A stretch of DNA of 64,000 nt from NCBI RefSeq assembly GCF_900108475.1, contig NZ_FNWO01000015.1, positions 1 to 64,000 on the forward strand, given 5' to 3'. This document shows, piece by piece, positions 16,238 to 24,530 of this stretch (the first letter of the stretch is position 1; every line of letters starts with the position of its first letter). The notes under the pieces were generated by a model. It was not told where the DNA came from. It searched no databases and saw only the letters and a program-made list of their open reading frames with translations. Source of the stretch: Magnetospirillum fulvum. GTDB lineage: Bacteria; Pseudomonadota; Alphaproteobacteria; Rhodospirillales; Magnetospirillaceae. Position numbers and translations under genes: made by a program.

Positions 16238-17007
16238 AGACCGCCGCGCCGCTGTTGCAGGGCAAGGATGTATGGTTTCACCGCAATGGCCGGGCGGTGT
16301 TGCAGGGGGCCGATCTCGGCCTTGGTCCGGGAGAACTGGTCTCGCTGCTGGGAGCCAATGGAGCGGGCAAGACTACCTTGCTCCGCCTGCTGCTTGGCTT
16401 CGAGCGCCCCAAGGCGGGCGAGGTCCGGCTGGGCCAAGCCGCTCTCCGCGATCTGTCGCGGCGCGCCATCGCCCGCGCCGTCGCCTATGTCCCCCAATCT
16501 CATGTCGCCCCGTTCCCCTATCGGGTCCGCGAGGTGATCGGATTGGGACGGCTGGCGGTGACCGGGCTGTTCCGCGCGCCTGGCCCAGCCGACCGCGACG
16601 CGGTCGCGGCGACGATGGCCCGGCTAGGCATCGCCCATCTCGCCGACCGCCCCTATACCGAGATTTCCGGCGGCGAGCGTCAGTTGGCCTTGATCGGCCG
16701 CGCCCTGGCCCAGGAGGCGGGCCTGCTGGTGATGGACGAGCCGCTGACCGGCCTTGATTACGGCAACCAGCTTCGCCTGCTCGACCGCCTTGCCGAGTTG
16801 GCCGAGTCCGGTCTGGGCATCCTGATGACGACCCACGCCCCCGATCTGGCGGCGATGGTCTCGACCCGGGTGGCGGTGCTGATCAACGGTCGTATCGCCG
16901 CCGACGGCCCCCCCGAAACCGTCGTCACCGACGCGATGATCGAGCGACTTTATGGTGTGACGCCCAGGCGGACCCCGAAACGAGTCTTCGCACGTCCACG
17001 GCCATAG
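16234..17007 (+). CDS. FecE-type ABC ATPase
   Basis: A 257-residue ATPase with Walker A GANGAGKTT, the Q-loop in YVPQSH, signature ISGGERQLALIGRALAQE, Walker B LLVMDEPLTGLD and switch His TTHAPD. This is the usual iron-chelate importer ATPase length and layout. The C-terminal about 20 residues are basic. It is the last rightward gene of the metal island; the convergent racemase gene ends 28 bp later. Confidence 0.92.
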   Translation: MKTAAPLLQGKDVWFHRNGRAVLQGADLGLGPGELVSLLGANGAGKTTLLRLLLGFERPKAGEVRLGQAALRDLSRRAIARAVAYVPQSHVAPFPYRVREVIGLGRLAVTGLFRAPGPADRDAVAATMARLGIAHLADRPYTEISGGERQLALIGRALAQEAGLLVMDEPLTGLDYGNQLRLLDRLAELAESGLGILMTTHAPDLAAMVSTRVAVLINGRIAADGPPETVVTDAMIERLYGVTPRRTPKRVFARPRP

Positions 17008-17035
17008 GGGCGAAAGCCCCCCGAATCGCCAGGGA

Positions 17036-18154
17036 TCACCCCATGGCGGCGGCGGTCCAGTCGGCCAGGATCGCGGCGGCCGTCTCGGGCGGGGTGGGCG
17101 GACGCGGCGGCGGGCAAGGCGTGCGGTCGAAGCGCGGTGCCGGAGCCGGTTGGGTGACGCCGCCCAACTCGACGAAGGTGCCGCGTGCCCGGTTGTGGGG
17201 ATGGTCGGGGGCCTCGGACAGGGACAGCACCGGCGAGACGCAGGCATCGCTGCCTTCGAGCAAGGCGCACCATTCAGCCCGGCTCCGGGTCGCGAACACC
17301 GCCTCCAACCTCTCGCGCAAGAGCGGCCAGCGTGTCCGGTCGGAGCGGTCCAGGAAAGCAGGGTCGGTCAGCCCGGCCTTGTCCAGCAACAGGGCGTAGA
17401 ACCGGTCTTCGATCGCCCCGAGCGCGATCCAGCCGTCGTCGGCGCAGCGATAGCAGCCATAATAGGGCGCACCGCCATCGAGCAGATTGTCGCCGCGCCG
17501 GTCGGTCCATTGCCCCATCGCCCGCAGGGTGTGGATCATGCTGGTCATCAGCGCGGCACCGTCGGTCATCGCCGCATCGACCACTTGGCCCCGGCCCGAC
17601 CCGCGCGCCTCGACCAGCGCCGCCAGAAGGCCGACCGCCAGCAGCATCGCGCCGCCGCCGCCGTCGGCGACCAGATTGAGCGGCGGAACCGGTCGCCCGC
17701 CCGCCTCGCCGATCGCATGCAGCGCGCCCGACAGCGACAGATAATTGATGTCATGCCCGGCGGCGCTGGCCAGCGGTCCGGTCTGGCCCCAGCCGGTCAT
17801 CCGGCCATAGACCAGCCGGGGATTGACCCCCAGGCAGACCTCCGGCCCCAGGCCGAGACGGTCCATCGCGCCGGGCCGCAGCCCCTCGATCACCGCGTCG
17901 GCGCGGGCGATCAGGGCCAGCGCCTGGGCGCGGTCCTCCGCCCGCTTGAGGTCGAGGGCGACGATTCGGCGGCTGCGGCCAAGGACATCGAGCGCGGGGT
18001 CGAACAGGTCCGAGGCCGGTTTGGCCGCGTCGTCGCGGGCGCGGTCGATCCGCACCATTTCGGCTCCCAGATCGGCCAGGATCATCGCCGCCATCGGTGC
18101 CGGTCCCAACGCAGCAAACTCGACGATCCGCACCCCGTGCAATGGACCCGCCAT
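17036..18154 (-). CDS. Alpha-methylacyl-CoA racemase (CoA-transferase family III)
   Basis: A 372-residue family III CoA-transferase-fold protein: GVRIVEFAALGPAPMAAMILADLGAEMVRI at the N-terminus, GRMTGWGQTGP, AGHDINYLSLSGALHAIG (the His/Asp pair used for alpha-proton exchange in AMACR) and GGAPYYGCYRC with ADDGWIALGAIE. It interconverts 2R- and 2S-methyl-branched acyl-CoAs so that acyl-CoA dehydrogenases can act. It is the last gene of the leftward ligase/transporter block, which suggests catabolism of methyl-branched acids. CaiB-type CoA transfer is less likely because the AMACR-specific blocks are present. Confidence 0.85.
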   Translation of the reverse strand: MAGPLHGVRIVEFAALGPAPMAAMILADLGAEMVRIDRARDDAAKPASDLFDPALDVLGRSRRIVALDLKRAEDRAQALALIARADAVIEGLRPGAMDRLGLGPEVCLGVNPRLVYGRMTGWGQTGPLASAAGHDINYLSLSGALHAIGEAGGRPVPPLNLVADGGGGAMLLAVGLLAALVEARGSGRGQVVDAAMTDGAALMTSMIHTLRAMGQWTDRRGDNLLDGGAPYYGCYRCADDGWIALGAIEDRFYALLLDKAGLTDPAFLDRSDRTRWPLLRERLEAVFATRSRAEWCALLEGSDACVSPVLSLSEAPDHPHNRARGTFVELGGVTQPAPAPRFDRTPCPPPRPPTPPETAAAILADWTAAAMG

Positions 18155-18167
18155 CGCGCCCTCCCCT

Positions 18168-18983
18168 TTAGTTCGACATCAGCACCGGAACCGTCATCTG
18201 TTCCAGCACGAAGCGGGTGCCGCGCCCGCGCTTCAGTGTCAGTCCCGCCGCGCCCTGCGCCCCCATCACCACCAGATCGGCCCCCAGATCGCACAGCCGC
18301 GACAACAGCATGTCCATCTTGCCGATATCCTCGCCGGCCAGACGCTCCCCTTTGGCGACGATGCCGTCGATCGCGAGGTGATCGAGGACATCGACCTGGG
18401 GCACCTCGAACAGACTGGACGCACCCTGGGGCGGCTGGGTGTAGAGCGACAGCACCGTCACCGATTGAGCCCGGCGCAGCAGCGGCTTGGCATCGTTCAG
18501 CGCCCGCACCGCCTCGCGCCCGGCGTTCCAGGCGATGGCGACGCGCTCGCCCACCGTGGCGAAGCTGCCCGCATGGGGGATCACCAGCACCGGGCGGCCG
18601 CAATGAAGGATGACATGTTCGACCAGCCGCGACGGCACGGCGCGATTGCCCGGCTCGGGCTGGCCCATCACCACCAGATCGGCGAAGCGGGCGCAGAACA
18701 TCGTTTCGGACAGAACATGGCCCGGCTCGCCATGCGACAATTGCCACCAGCGCGCCGCGACCCCGGCTTCGGCGGCGCGGGCGCGAAAATTCGCCTCGCA
18801 GGCGGCGCGGGCGGCGGCCAAAGCGGGGCTGGCCTGATGGCTGACCGCGCTGGGGCGGTGGCTTTCGACCCGGGCGAACAGGCCGGTCAGCCGTCCGCCG
18901 TGCCGTTTCGTCAGATCGAGCGCAATCGCCAGCCGCACCGCCGCGCGCGGCGAATCGTCGATATGAACCAGAATGTCCTTCAT
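18168..18983 (-). CDS. Tandem universal stress protein (UspA family)
   Basis: A 271-residue protein with two Usp domains. The first begins MKDILVHIDDSPRAAVRLAIAL, and the second ends DLVVMGAQGAAGLTLKRGRGTRFVLEQMTVPVLM split into its ATP-binding G-x2-G-x9-G(S/T) pattern. Usp proteins bind nucleotides and accompany stress or stationary phase. In this block it lies between a phenylacetate-CoA ligase-like gene and the racemase, an association often seen in aromatic and branched-acid catabolic operons. Confidence 0.88.
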   Translation of the reverse strand: MKDILVHIDDSPRAAVRLAIALDLTKRHGGRLTGLFARVESHRPSAVSHQASPALAAARAACEANFRARAAEAGVAARWWQLSHGEPGHVLSETMFCARFADLVVMGQPEPGNRAVPSRLVEHVILHCGRPVLVIPHAGSFATVGERVAIAWNAGREAVRALNDAKPLLRRAQSVTVLSLYTQPPQGASSLFEVPQVDVLDHLAIDGIVAKGERLAGEDIGKMDMLLSRLCDLGADLVVMGAQGAAGLTLKRGRGTRFVLEQMTVPVLMSN

Positions 18984-19024
18984 GCCGTCCTCTCTTGTCT
19001 CGCGGTGGGGCGTCCGGATGTCGG

Positions 19025-20272
19025 TCAGGACGCGGCCCCCCGCCGGTCCTCGATGACGATCCCGTCGTTGGGGAGGCTGCCGGGGGCGTGGCGCGTCACC
19101 GCCGCGCGCAGGGTACAGACCGCCTGGAAGCTGGTCCGCACCGCCTCGTCCAGTCCCTCCCCCTCCCCCGCCGCCGCCGCACTCTCGATTGCCAGGGTCA
19201 GACGGTCGCCGTCTTCGCCGCGCTCGACCACCAGCCGCGCCCGCCCCAGTTCGGGATGGCGGGCGAGCACGGCGGCGATCTGGTGGGGATGAACGAACAT
19301 CCCCTTGATCTTGGTGGTCTGGTCGGCCCGCCCCATCCAGCCCTTCAACCGCAGGTTGGTCCGGCCGCACGGCGACGGTCCGGCCAGCACCGCCGACAGG
19401 TCGCCGGTGGCAAACCGGACCAGCGGATAATCGCGGTTGATCGCGGTCACCACCACTTCGCCGACCTCGCCGTCGGGGACGGGATCGCCGGTGCCGGGAC
19501 GGACGATTTCGACGATCACCCCTTCATCGACCACCAGCCCCTCGCGGGCGGCGGTCTCATAGGCGATCAGGCCGAGATCGGCGGTAGCGTAGCACTGGCT
19601 GGTCGCGATTCCGCGCGCCTCGAACCCCTGGCGCAGCGCGGCGGTCAGCGCCTCGCCCGACACGCAGGCCTTGGTCAGCGACGCAGAGTCGAGCCCCAGT
19701 TCGTCGGCGCGGTCGAGGATGATCTTGAGAAAGGACGGGGTTCCGGCATAGCCCGAGGGCCGCAGATCGGCGATGGCGCGGGCCTGCTGGTCGGTGTTGC
19801 CGGTTCCGGCGGGAAACACCGGGCAGCCCAGCGCGTGGGCACCGCTTTCGAACATCCGCCCGCCCGGGGTGAAATGGTAGGAAAAGGCGTTGTGGACCAA
19901 CTCGCCTCGGCGGATTCCGGCGGCGAACAAAGCGCGGGCCAGCCGCCACCAATCGGCACCGCCGCCTTCGGGATCGTAGATCGGCCCCGGCGAGGCGAAC
20001 ACCCGGCGCAAGCCTCCGGTCGGCGTCGCGGTCAGCCCGGCGAAGGGAGGCTGCACCTGCTGGGCCTCGATCAGTTCGGATTTGCGGATCAGCGGCAGAC
20101 AGGCCAGGGCGGCGCGGTCAACCACCGTCGCCGCGTCGAGCCCGGCCAGACGCGCGGCCAGACCGGGCGCGTGGGCCAGGCTTTTGGCCAGCAGCGCCGC
20201 CAGCGCGCCGAACTGAGCGGACTCCCGTTCGTCGGCGGAACGGGTTTCGAGGGAATCGTAGAATGCGCCCAT
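19025..20272 (-). CDS. Phenylacetate-CoA ligase-like AMP-binding protein
   Basis: A 415-residue protein of the PaaK group. It lacks the long N-terminal part of standard acyl-CoA synthetases and starts YDSLETRSADERE. It has SPGPIYDPEGG, FSYHFTPGGRMFESGA, the SGYAGTPSFLKIIL block, the adenylate-site YATADLGLIAYE and DRLxLxxK-like TNLRLKGWMGRADQTTKIKGMFVHP. It activates an aryl or other carboxylic acid to its CoA ester with ATP. It follows the livF gene in a liv-type operon, so substrate import and activation are probably linked. The substrate cannot be determined here. Confidence 0.87.
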   Translation of the reverse strand: MGAFYDSLETRSADERESAQFGALAALLAKSLAHAPGLAARLAGLDAATVVDRAALACLPLIRKSELIEAQQVQPPFAGLTATPTGGLRRVFASPGPIYDPEGGGADWWRLARALFAAGIRRGELVHNAFSYHFTPGGRMFESGAHALGCPVFPAGTGNTDQQARAIADLRPSGYAGTPSFLKIILDRADELGLDSASLTKACVSGEALTAALRQGFEARGIATSQCYATADLGLIAYETAAREGLVVDEGVIVEIVRPGTGDPVPDGEVGEVVVTAINRDYPLVRFATGDLSAVLAGPSPCGRTNLRLKGWMGRADQTTKIKGMFVHPHQIAAVLARHPELGRARLVVERGEDGDRLTLAIESAAAAGEGEGLDEAVRTSFQAVCTLRAAVTRHAPGSLPNDGIVIEDRRGAAS

Positions 20273-20312
20273 GCCTCGTCCTTCCTCGTCATGCCCGGTG
20301 GGACCGATGGCG

Positions 20313-21143
20313 TCACAGCCAGCGTTTGCGGCGTTTGTAGGATTTGAGGTTCTTGAACGATTTCCGCTCGCGGTCGCCGCCCAGATAGAATTCCTTGACG
20401 TCCTCGTTGTCGGCGAGGTCGTCGCGGCTGCCGTCCAGCACGATCTTGCCCGATTCCATGATGTAGCCGAACTGGGCGATCTTCAGCGCCATCCGGGCGT
20501 TCTGCTCGACCAGCAGCATCGTGATCCCGGTTTCGGCGCACAGGGTTTCGATGATCGCGAAGGTTTCCTTGACCAGCAGCGGCGACAGCCCCATCGACGG
20601 CTCGTCCAGCAGGATCATCCGGGGCCGGGCCATCATCGCGCGCCCGATCGCCAGCATCTGCTGTTCGCCCCCGGACAGATACCCGGCCAGACCGGTGCGT
20701 TCCTTGAGCCGGGGGAAATAGTGAAAGACCTGTTCGATATCGGCGCGGATCGCGGCACCGCCGTCGCGGCGGGTGAACGCCCCCAGCCGCAGATTCTCGA
20801 TCACCGTCATGTCCTCGATGATGCGGCGGCCCTCCATCACCTGGAAGATGCCGCGCCGGACGATCTCCTCCGGCGGGCGGTTGGCGATTTCCTCGCCCCG
20901 GAAGGTGATGCTGCCCCGGGTCACCCGGCCGTTCTCGGTGCCAAGCAGACCCGAAATCGCCTTCAACGTCGTCGATTTCCCCGCGCCGTTGGGACCGAGC
21001 AGGGTGACGATCCGTCCGGTGGGAACGTCGAGGCTGACCCCGCGCAGAACCAGGATCACATCGTCGTAGACCACCTCGATGTTATTGACCGACAACAGCG
21101 GCGTTTCGGTCGCCGTCTCGGTCCGTGCTGCGGCTGGTGCCAT
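20313..21143 (-). CDS. livF: Branched-chain-type ABC ATPase LivF
   Basis: A 276-residue ATPase with Walker A GPNGAGKST, GRRIIEDMTVIENLRLGA, signature LSGGEQQMLAIGRAMMARP, Walker B MILLDEPSMGLSP and H-loop region LLVEQNARMAL. The about 25-residue basic tail (KSFKNLKSYKRRKRWL) is typical of LivF proteins encoded with acyl-CoA ligases rather than of amino-acid LivF. It pairs with LivG (26462-27274) to drive the LivHM permease. Confidence 0.9.
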   Translation of the reverse strand: MAPAAARTETATETPLLSVNNIEVVYDDVILVLRGVSLDVPTGRIVTLLGPNGAGKSTTLKAISGLLGTENGRVTRGSITFRGEEIANRPPEEIVRRGIFQVMEGRRIIEDMTVIENLRLGAFTRRDGGAAIRADIEQVFHYFPRLKERTGLAGYLSGGEQQMLAIGRAMMARPRMILLDEPSMGLSPLLVKETFAIIETLCAETGITMLLVEQNARMALKIAQFGYIMESGKIVLDGSRDDLADNEDVKEFYLGGDRERKSFKNLKSYKRRKRWL

Positions 21144-21214
21144 GTCGTTTCATCCCCGCGCGTTGGTCAAAGGAAAGGGGGAGACGACACCGCCGTCTCC
21201 CACCACCCGTCCGC

Positions 21215-22462
21215 TTACCAGCCCAGCCATTCCGGCCGACGGGGCAGTTCGGCGGTATAGACCGGATTCATCGCGATCGTGCCGCCCTTGGTCGCGGCCT
21301 GATAGACCTTGACTACGGTGGTACCGCGATGGTCGTCGGCAGCCCAGGCCGACGGCAGGCAGACGCCGTCCAGACCGGCGGGAACCCAGCCCTTTTTCTG
21401 GTACATCGCCTGCTTGATGTTGGGACCGGTGACGCCGCCCGGCATCTTGTCGGCCATCTCCATCGCTTCCTTCATGTAATAGACGGTACAGACGGCACGG
21501 ACGTAATGGACCGGACGCGATTCGGCCCCACTGGGGTCGGAGACCTTCGATATCTCGCGCACCAACGCCATCCCCGGAGCCGGATCGGCCCAGGTCGCGG
21601 CGCCCACCACCCAGACCAGACCGTCGGCGGCATCGCCCGCCGTCTTCAGAGCCCCTTCGTCGGTGCCCCAGATGTTGGCGAGGAACTGGGTGTTGACCCC
21701 CACCGTCTCGCACGATTTCAGCAACGAGATCGTCGATCCGGCGGTGTTGGCGAGATAGGCATAATTGGCCCCCGATTGCTTGAGGCTGAGGCACTGGGCC
21801 TTGAAATCGCCCGGCTTCAGCGAATACTGAATCTCGTTCAGAACCTCGAAGCCCAGTTCCTTGGCATAGGCGCCGCAGGCCTGCTTGGGGGCGTTGGGAT
21901 AGGGATGGTTGTCGCCCATATGGACGAATTTCGGCGTGCCGGTGCCGCCCTTTTTCTTCCAGTCGGCCGCCGCCCATTGCACCAGCCCCCGGCAGGCGTC
22001 GGAATAGCTGGGGCCATAGAAGAAGTTGTAGGGAGCCGCCTTGGCCGAGCCCTTGCCCTGCGGGTCGGTCAGGTGACCGGAATAAGACCCCGAGAAATAG
22101 GGAATCTGGTCCTTGGCGACCATCCCGCTTAAGGCTTCGGTGTCGCTGGTGCCCCACCCTTGCAGGGCGACCGCCTTGTCCGATCCGCCCGACAGTTTCT
22201 TGTAGGCGGCCATCGCGCGCGGCACTTCGTAGGCGTAATCGACCGTCTCGAATTCGATCGTCTTGCCGTTGATGCCGCCATGGGCGTTGATATAGCTCAT
22301 CGCGTCGGCGATGCCTTGGGCATAGGGCTTGCCCACCGACGAGGTCGCCCCGGTCAGGTCGGCCAGATGGCCGACGACCAGACTGTCGGCGGCCAGCGCC
22401 GCGCCACCGGAAAAGCCGAGGAGGGCGAAGGCCGTCCCGGCGAACAGAGTCCGCGTCAACAT
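21215..22462 (-). CDS. livK: LivK-type periplasmic binding protein
   Basis: A 415-residue type I binding protein. The ATG at 22462 has GGAGG 8 nt upstream and opens a signal peptide (LFAGTAFALLGFSGGAALAA). The mature part has VGHLADLTGATSSVGKPYAQG, FETVDYAYEVPRA, LQGWGTSDTEALSGMVAKD and PYFSGSYSGHL. These are features of the branched-chain amino-acid/amide/aromatic-acid receptors. Given the ligases around it, an organic acid is a likelier ligand than leucine. Confidence 0.9.
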   Translation of the reverse strand: MLTRTLFAGTAFALLGFSGGAALAADSLVVGHLADLTGATSSVGKPYAQGIADAMSYINAHGGINGKTIEFETVDYAYEVPRAMAAYKKLSGGSDKAVALQGWGTSDTEALSGMVAKDQIPYFSGSYSGHLTDPQGKGSAKAAPYNFFYGPSYSDACRGLVQWAAADWKKKGGTGTPKFVHMGDNHPYPNAPKQACGAYAKELGFEVLNEIQYSLKPGDFKAQCLSLKQSGANYAYLANTAGSTISLLKSCETVGVNTQFLANIWGTDEGALKTAGDAADGLVWVVGAATWADPAPGMALVREISKVSDPSGAESRPVHYVRAVCTVYYMKEAMEMADKMPGGVTGPNIKQAMYQKKGWVPAGLDGVCLPSAWAADDHRGTTVVKVYQAATKGGTIAMNPVYTAELPRRPEWLGW

Positions 22463-22556
22463 CGTTGTTTCCTCCCGTTTTGTTGTCCAGAGCGGGGGGT
22501 GCTTCCCCATTTTGTCGCGTCGTCTTTTTGTTTTTATTGTTGTTCTTGTCCCGGCC

Positions 22557-23630
22557 TCAGTACGAGAAGGGATAAAGCTTCCAGTAGGATTTGATCGTCC
22601 GCCAACGGTGGACCAGACCGTCGGGCTCGAAGATCAGGAACAAGACGATGGCCAGTCCGATCGCGGCTTCCTTGATGTAGGCCAACGCCCCCGTCAGTCC
22701 CGGAACGTCGCCCACCACCTGCTTGATCAGGCTGACCGCGCCTTCGGTGACCTCGGGCAGCAGGACCATGAAGCAGGTGCCCATCAGCGTCCCTGTCACC
22801 GAGCCGAGCCCGCCGATGATGATCATCCCCAGGAACTGGATTGATTGCAGGATGGTGAAGCCCTCGGCCGAGACGTAGCCGAGATAGTGCCCGTACAGCG
22901 CCCCGCCGATTCCGGCGTAAAAGGACGAGATGCCGAACGACAAGATGCGGTATCGGGTCAGGTTGACCCCCATCACCTCGGCCGAGAGGTAATGGTCGCG
23001 CACCGCGACGAAGGCCCGGCCGTCGCGGGTCCGCAACAGGTTCGCGCCCAGAACAAACATCACCACCAGGAAGACCAGCACGACATAGAAATACTGGCGG
23101 TCGCCGCTCAACTCCCAGCCGAACAGCGAGGCAGGCGCGGCCATCGCCCCCGACGAGCCCCCGGTGAACCACGTCGCGCGGGCGAAGAAATCTTCCAGAA
23201 TGTATTGCGAGGCAAAGGTGGCGATCGCGAGGTAAAGCCCCTTCAGACGTCCGGCCGGAATGCCGAACAGCAGCCCCAGCAGCGTCGTCATCAGCCCGGC
23301 CAGCGGAATCGCCAGCAGGACCGGGACGCCCACCGTGCTGTTGAGCCAGGCCGAGGCAAACGCGCCAAAGCCGAAAAAGGCGGCGTGACCGAGCGAGATC
23401 TGTCCGGTCGAGCCGACCAGGATGTTGAGCCCCAGCGCGGCGATCGCGAAAAAGCCGATCTGGATCATCAGCGTCAGCGGATAGGGGCCGAGCACCAGCG
23501 GAGCCGCCGCCGCCAGTACGATCGCGGCGATACAGAACCGGCGCGAGGCGGGCGTCAGGAACAGCGTGGTGTCCTCGCTATAGGAGGTCTTGAACTGACC
23601 ACAGGGAACGAGACTGCTGCCGATCATCAC
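22557..23630 (-). CDS. livM: Branched-chain-type ABC permease LivM
   Basis: A 357-residue inner-membrane protein with about ten hydrophobic segments, including LNILVGSTGQISLGHAAFFGFGAF split over a helix pair and the EAA-like cytoplasmic loop RDHYLSAEVMGVNL. It forms the permease with LivH. Its start overlaps the end of livH by 4 bp; a 94-bp gap separates it from livK. Confidence 0.92.
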   Translation of the reverse strand: MMIGSSLVPCGQFKTSYSEDTTLFLTPASRRFCIAAIVLAAAAPLVLGPYPLTLMIQIGFFAIAALGLNILVGSTGQISLGHAAFFGFGAFASAWLNSTVGVPVLLAIPLAGLMTTLLGLLFGIPAGRLKGLYLAIATFASQYILEDFFARATWFTGGSSGAMAAPASLFGWELSGDRQYFYVVLVFLVVMFVLGANLLRTRDGRAFVAVRDHYLSAEVMGVNLTRYRILSFGISSFYAGIGGALYGHYLGYVSAEGFTILQSIQFLGMIIIGGLGSVTGTLMGTCFMVLLPEVTEGAVSLIKQVVGDVPGLTGALAYIKEAAIGLAIVLFLIFEPDGLVHRWRTIKSYWKLYPFSY

Positions 23631-24520
23631 ACCCTCTCGATTCGCTTGGTGCCGAACAGGCCGTAGGGCTTGATCATCAAGATGATCACCAGCACGTAGA
23701 ACGGCGCGACGGAGTACAGGTTGCCAAGGTGGAGGAACTGGCTGTCGGCATATTCGGCGAGGTTTTCCAGCAGGCCGATAATCAACCCGCCGACAATCGC
23801 GCCGACGATCGAATCGAGCCCGCCGACGATCACCGCCGGGAACACCTTGATGCCGAAGAAGGACAGCGCCGAGGACACCCCGTTGACCATGCCCACCACC
23901 ACCCCGGCCAGGGCCGAGACCATCGCCGAGATCGCCCAGGCCAGGGCGAACACGCCCTTGACCGAGATGCCCAGGCTTTGCGCCACCTGCTGGTCAAAGG
24001 CGGTGGCCCGCATCGCCAGACCCATCCGCGAATATTTGAAGAACCAGGCGAAGGCGACCATGATCACCACCGAGACGACGAGGCTCATCAGATAAGCGGG
24101 CTGGACCGGCAGGCCGAACACATCGACCGACTTGACCGGAAACACCTCGGGGAAGGGTTGGGCCCAGGCTCCGAAGATCGCCTTCACCACCGCCTGGAAG
24201 AAGATCGACAGGCCGATGGTAACCATGATCACCGAGATCACCGGCTCGCCGATCAGCGGGCGCAGCACCACCATCTGCAAGACGATGCCGAACACCATCA
24301 TGAACAGGAAGGTCAGCAGGAACGCGGCTGGAAACGGCAGTTCAAGGCTGGTAACCAGCCACCAGCAGGTCCAGGCCCCGATCAACAGGAATTCGCCCTG
24401 GGCGAAATTGACCACCTGGGTCGATTTGTAGATCAGAACGAAACACATCGCGACGACGCCATACAGCGCGCCGACGATCAGGCCGTTCAGGATCAATTGC
24501 AAAAGCAGGCTGGAGATCAT
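23627..24520 (-). CDS. livH: Branched-chain-type ABC permease LivH
   Basis: A 297-residue membrane protein starting at ATG 24520 just after TGGAG on the upper strand context; it opens LLLQLILNGLIVGALYGVVA, then LIYKSTQVVNFAQGEFLLIG, the LivH hallmark. Later come RATAFDQQVAQSLGISV (EAA loop) and FPAVIVGGLDSIVGAIVGG. It is 10 bp downstream of the acyl-CoA synthetase gene, so the ligase sits inside the transporter operon. Confidence 0.92.
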   Translation of the reverse strand: MISSLLLQLILNGLIVGALYGVVAMCFVLIYKSTQVVNFAQGEFLLIGAWTCWWLVTSLELPFPAAFLLTFLFMMVFGIVLQMVVLRPLIGEPVISVIMVTIGLSIFFQAVVKAIFGAWAQPFPEVFPVKSVDVFGLPVQPAYLMSLVVSVVIMVAFAWFFKYSRMGLAMRATAFDQQVAQSLGISVKGVFALAWAISAMVSALAGVVVGMVNGVSSALSFFGIKVFPAVIVGGLDSIVGAIVGGLIIGLLENLAEYADSQFLHLGNLYSVAPFYVLVIILMIKPYGLFGTKRIERV

Positions 24521-24530
24521 CGCGGCTCTC

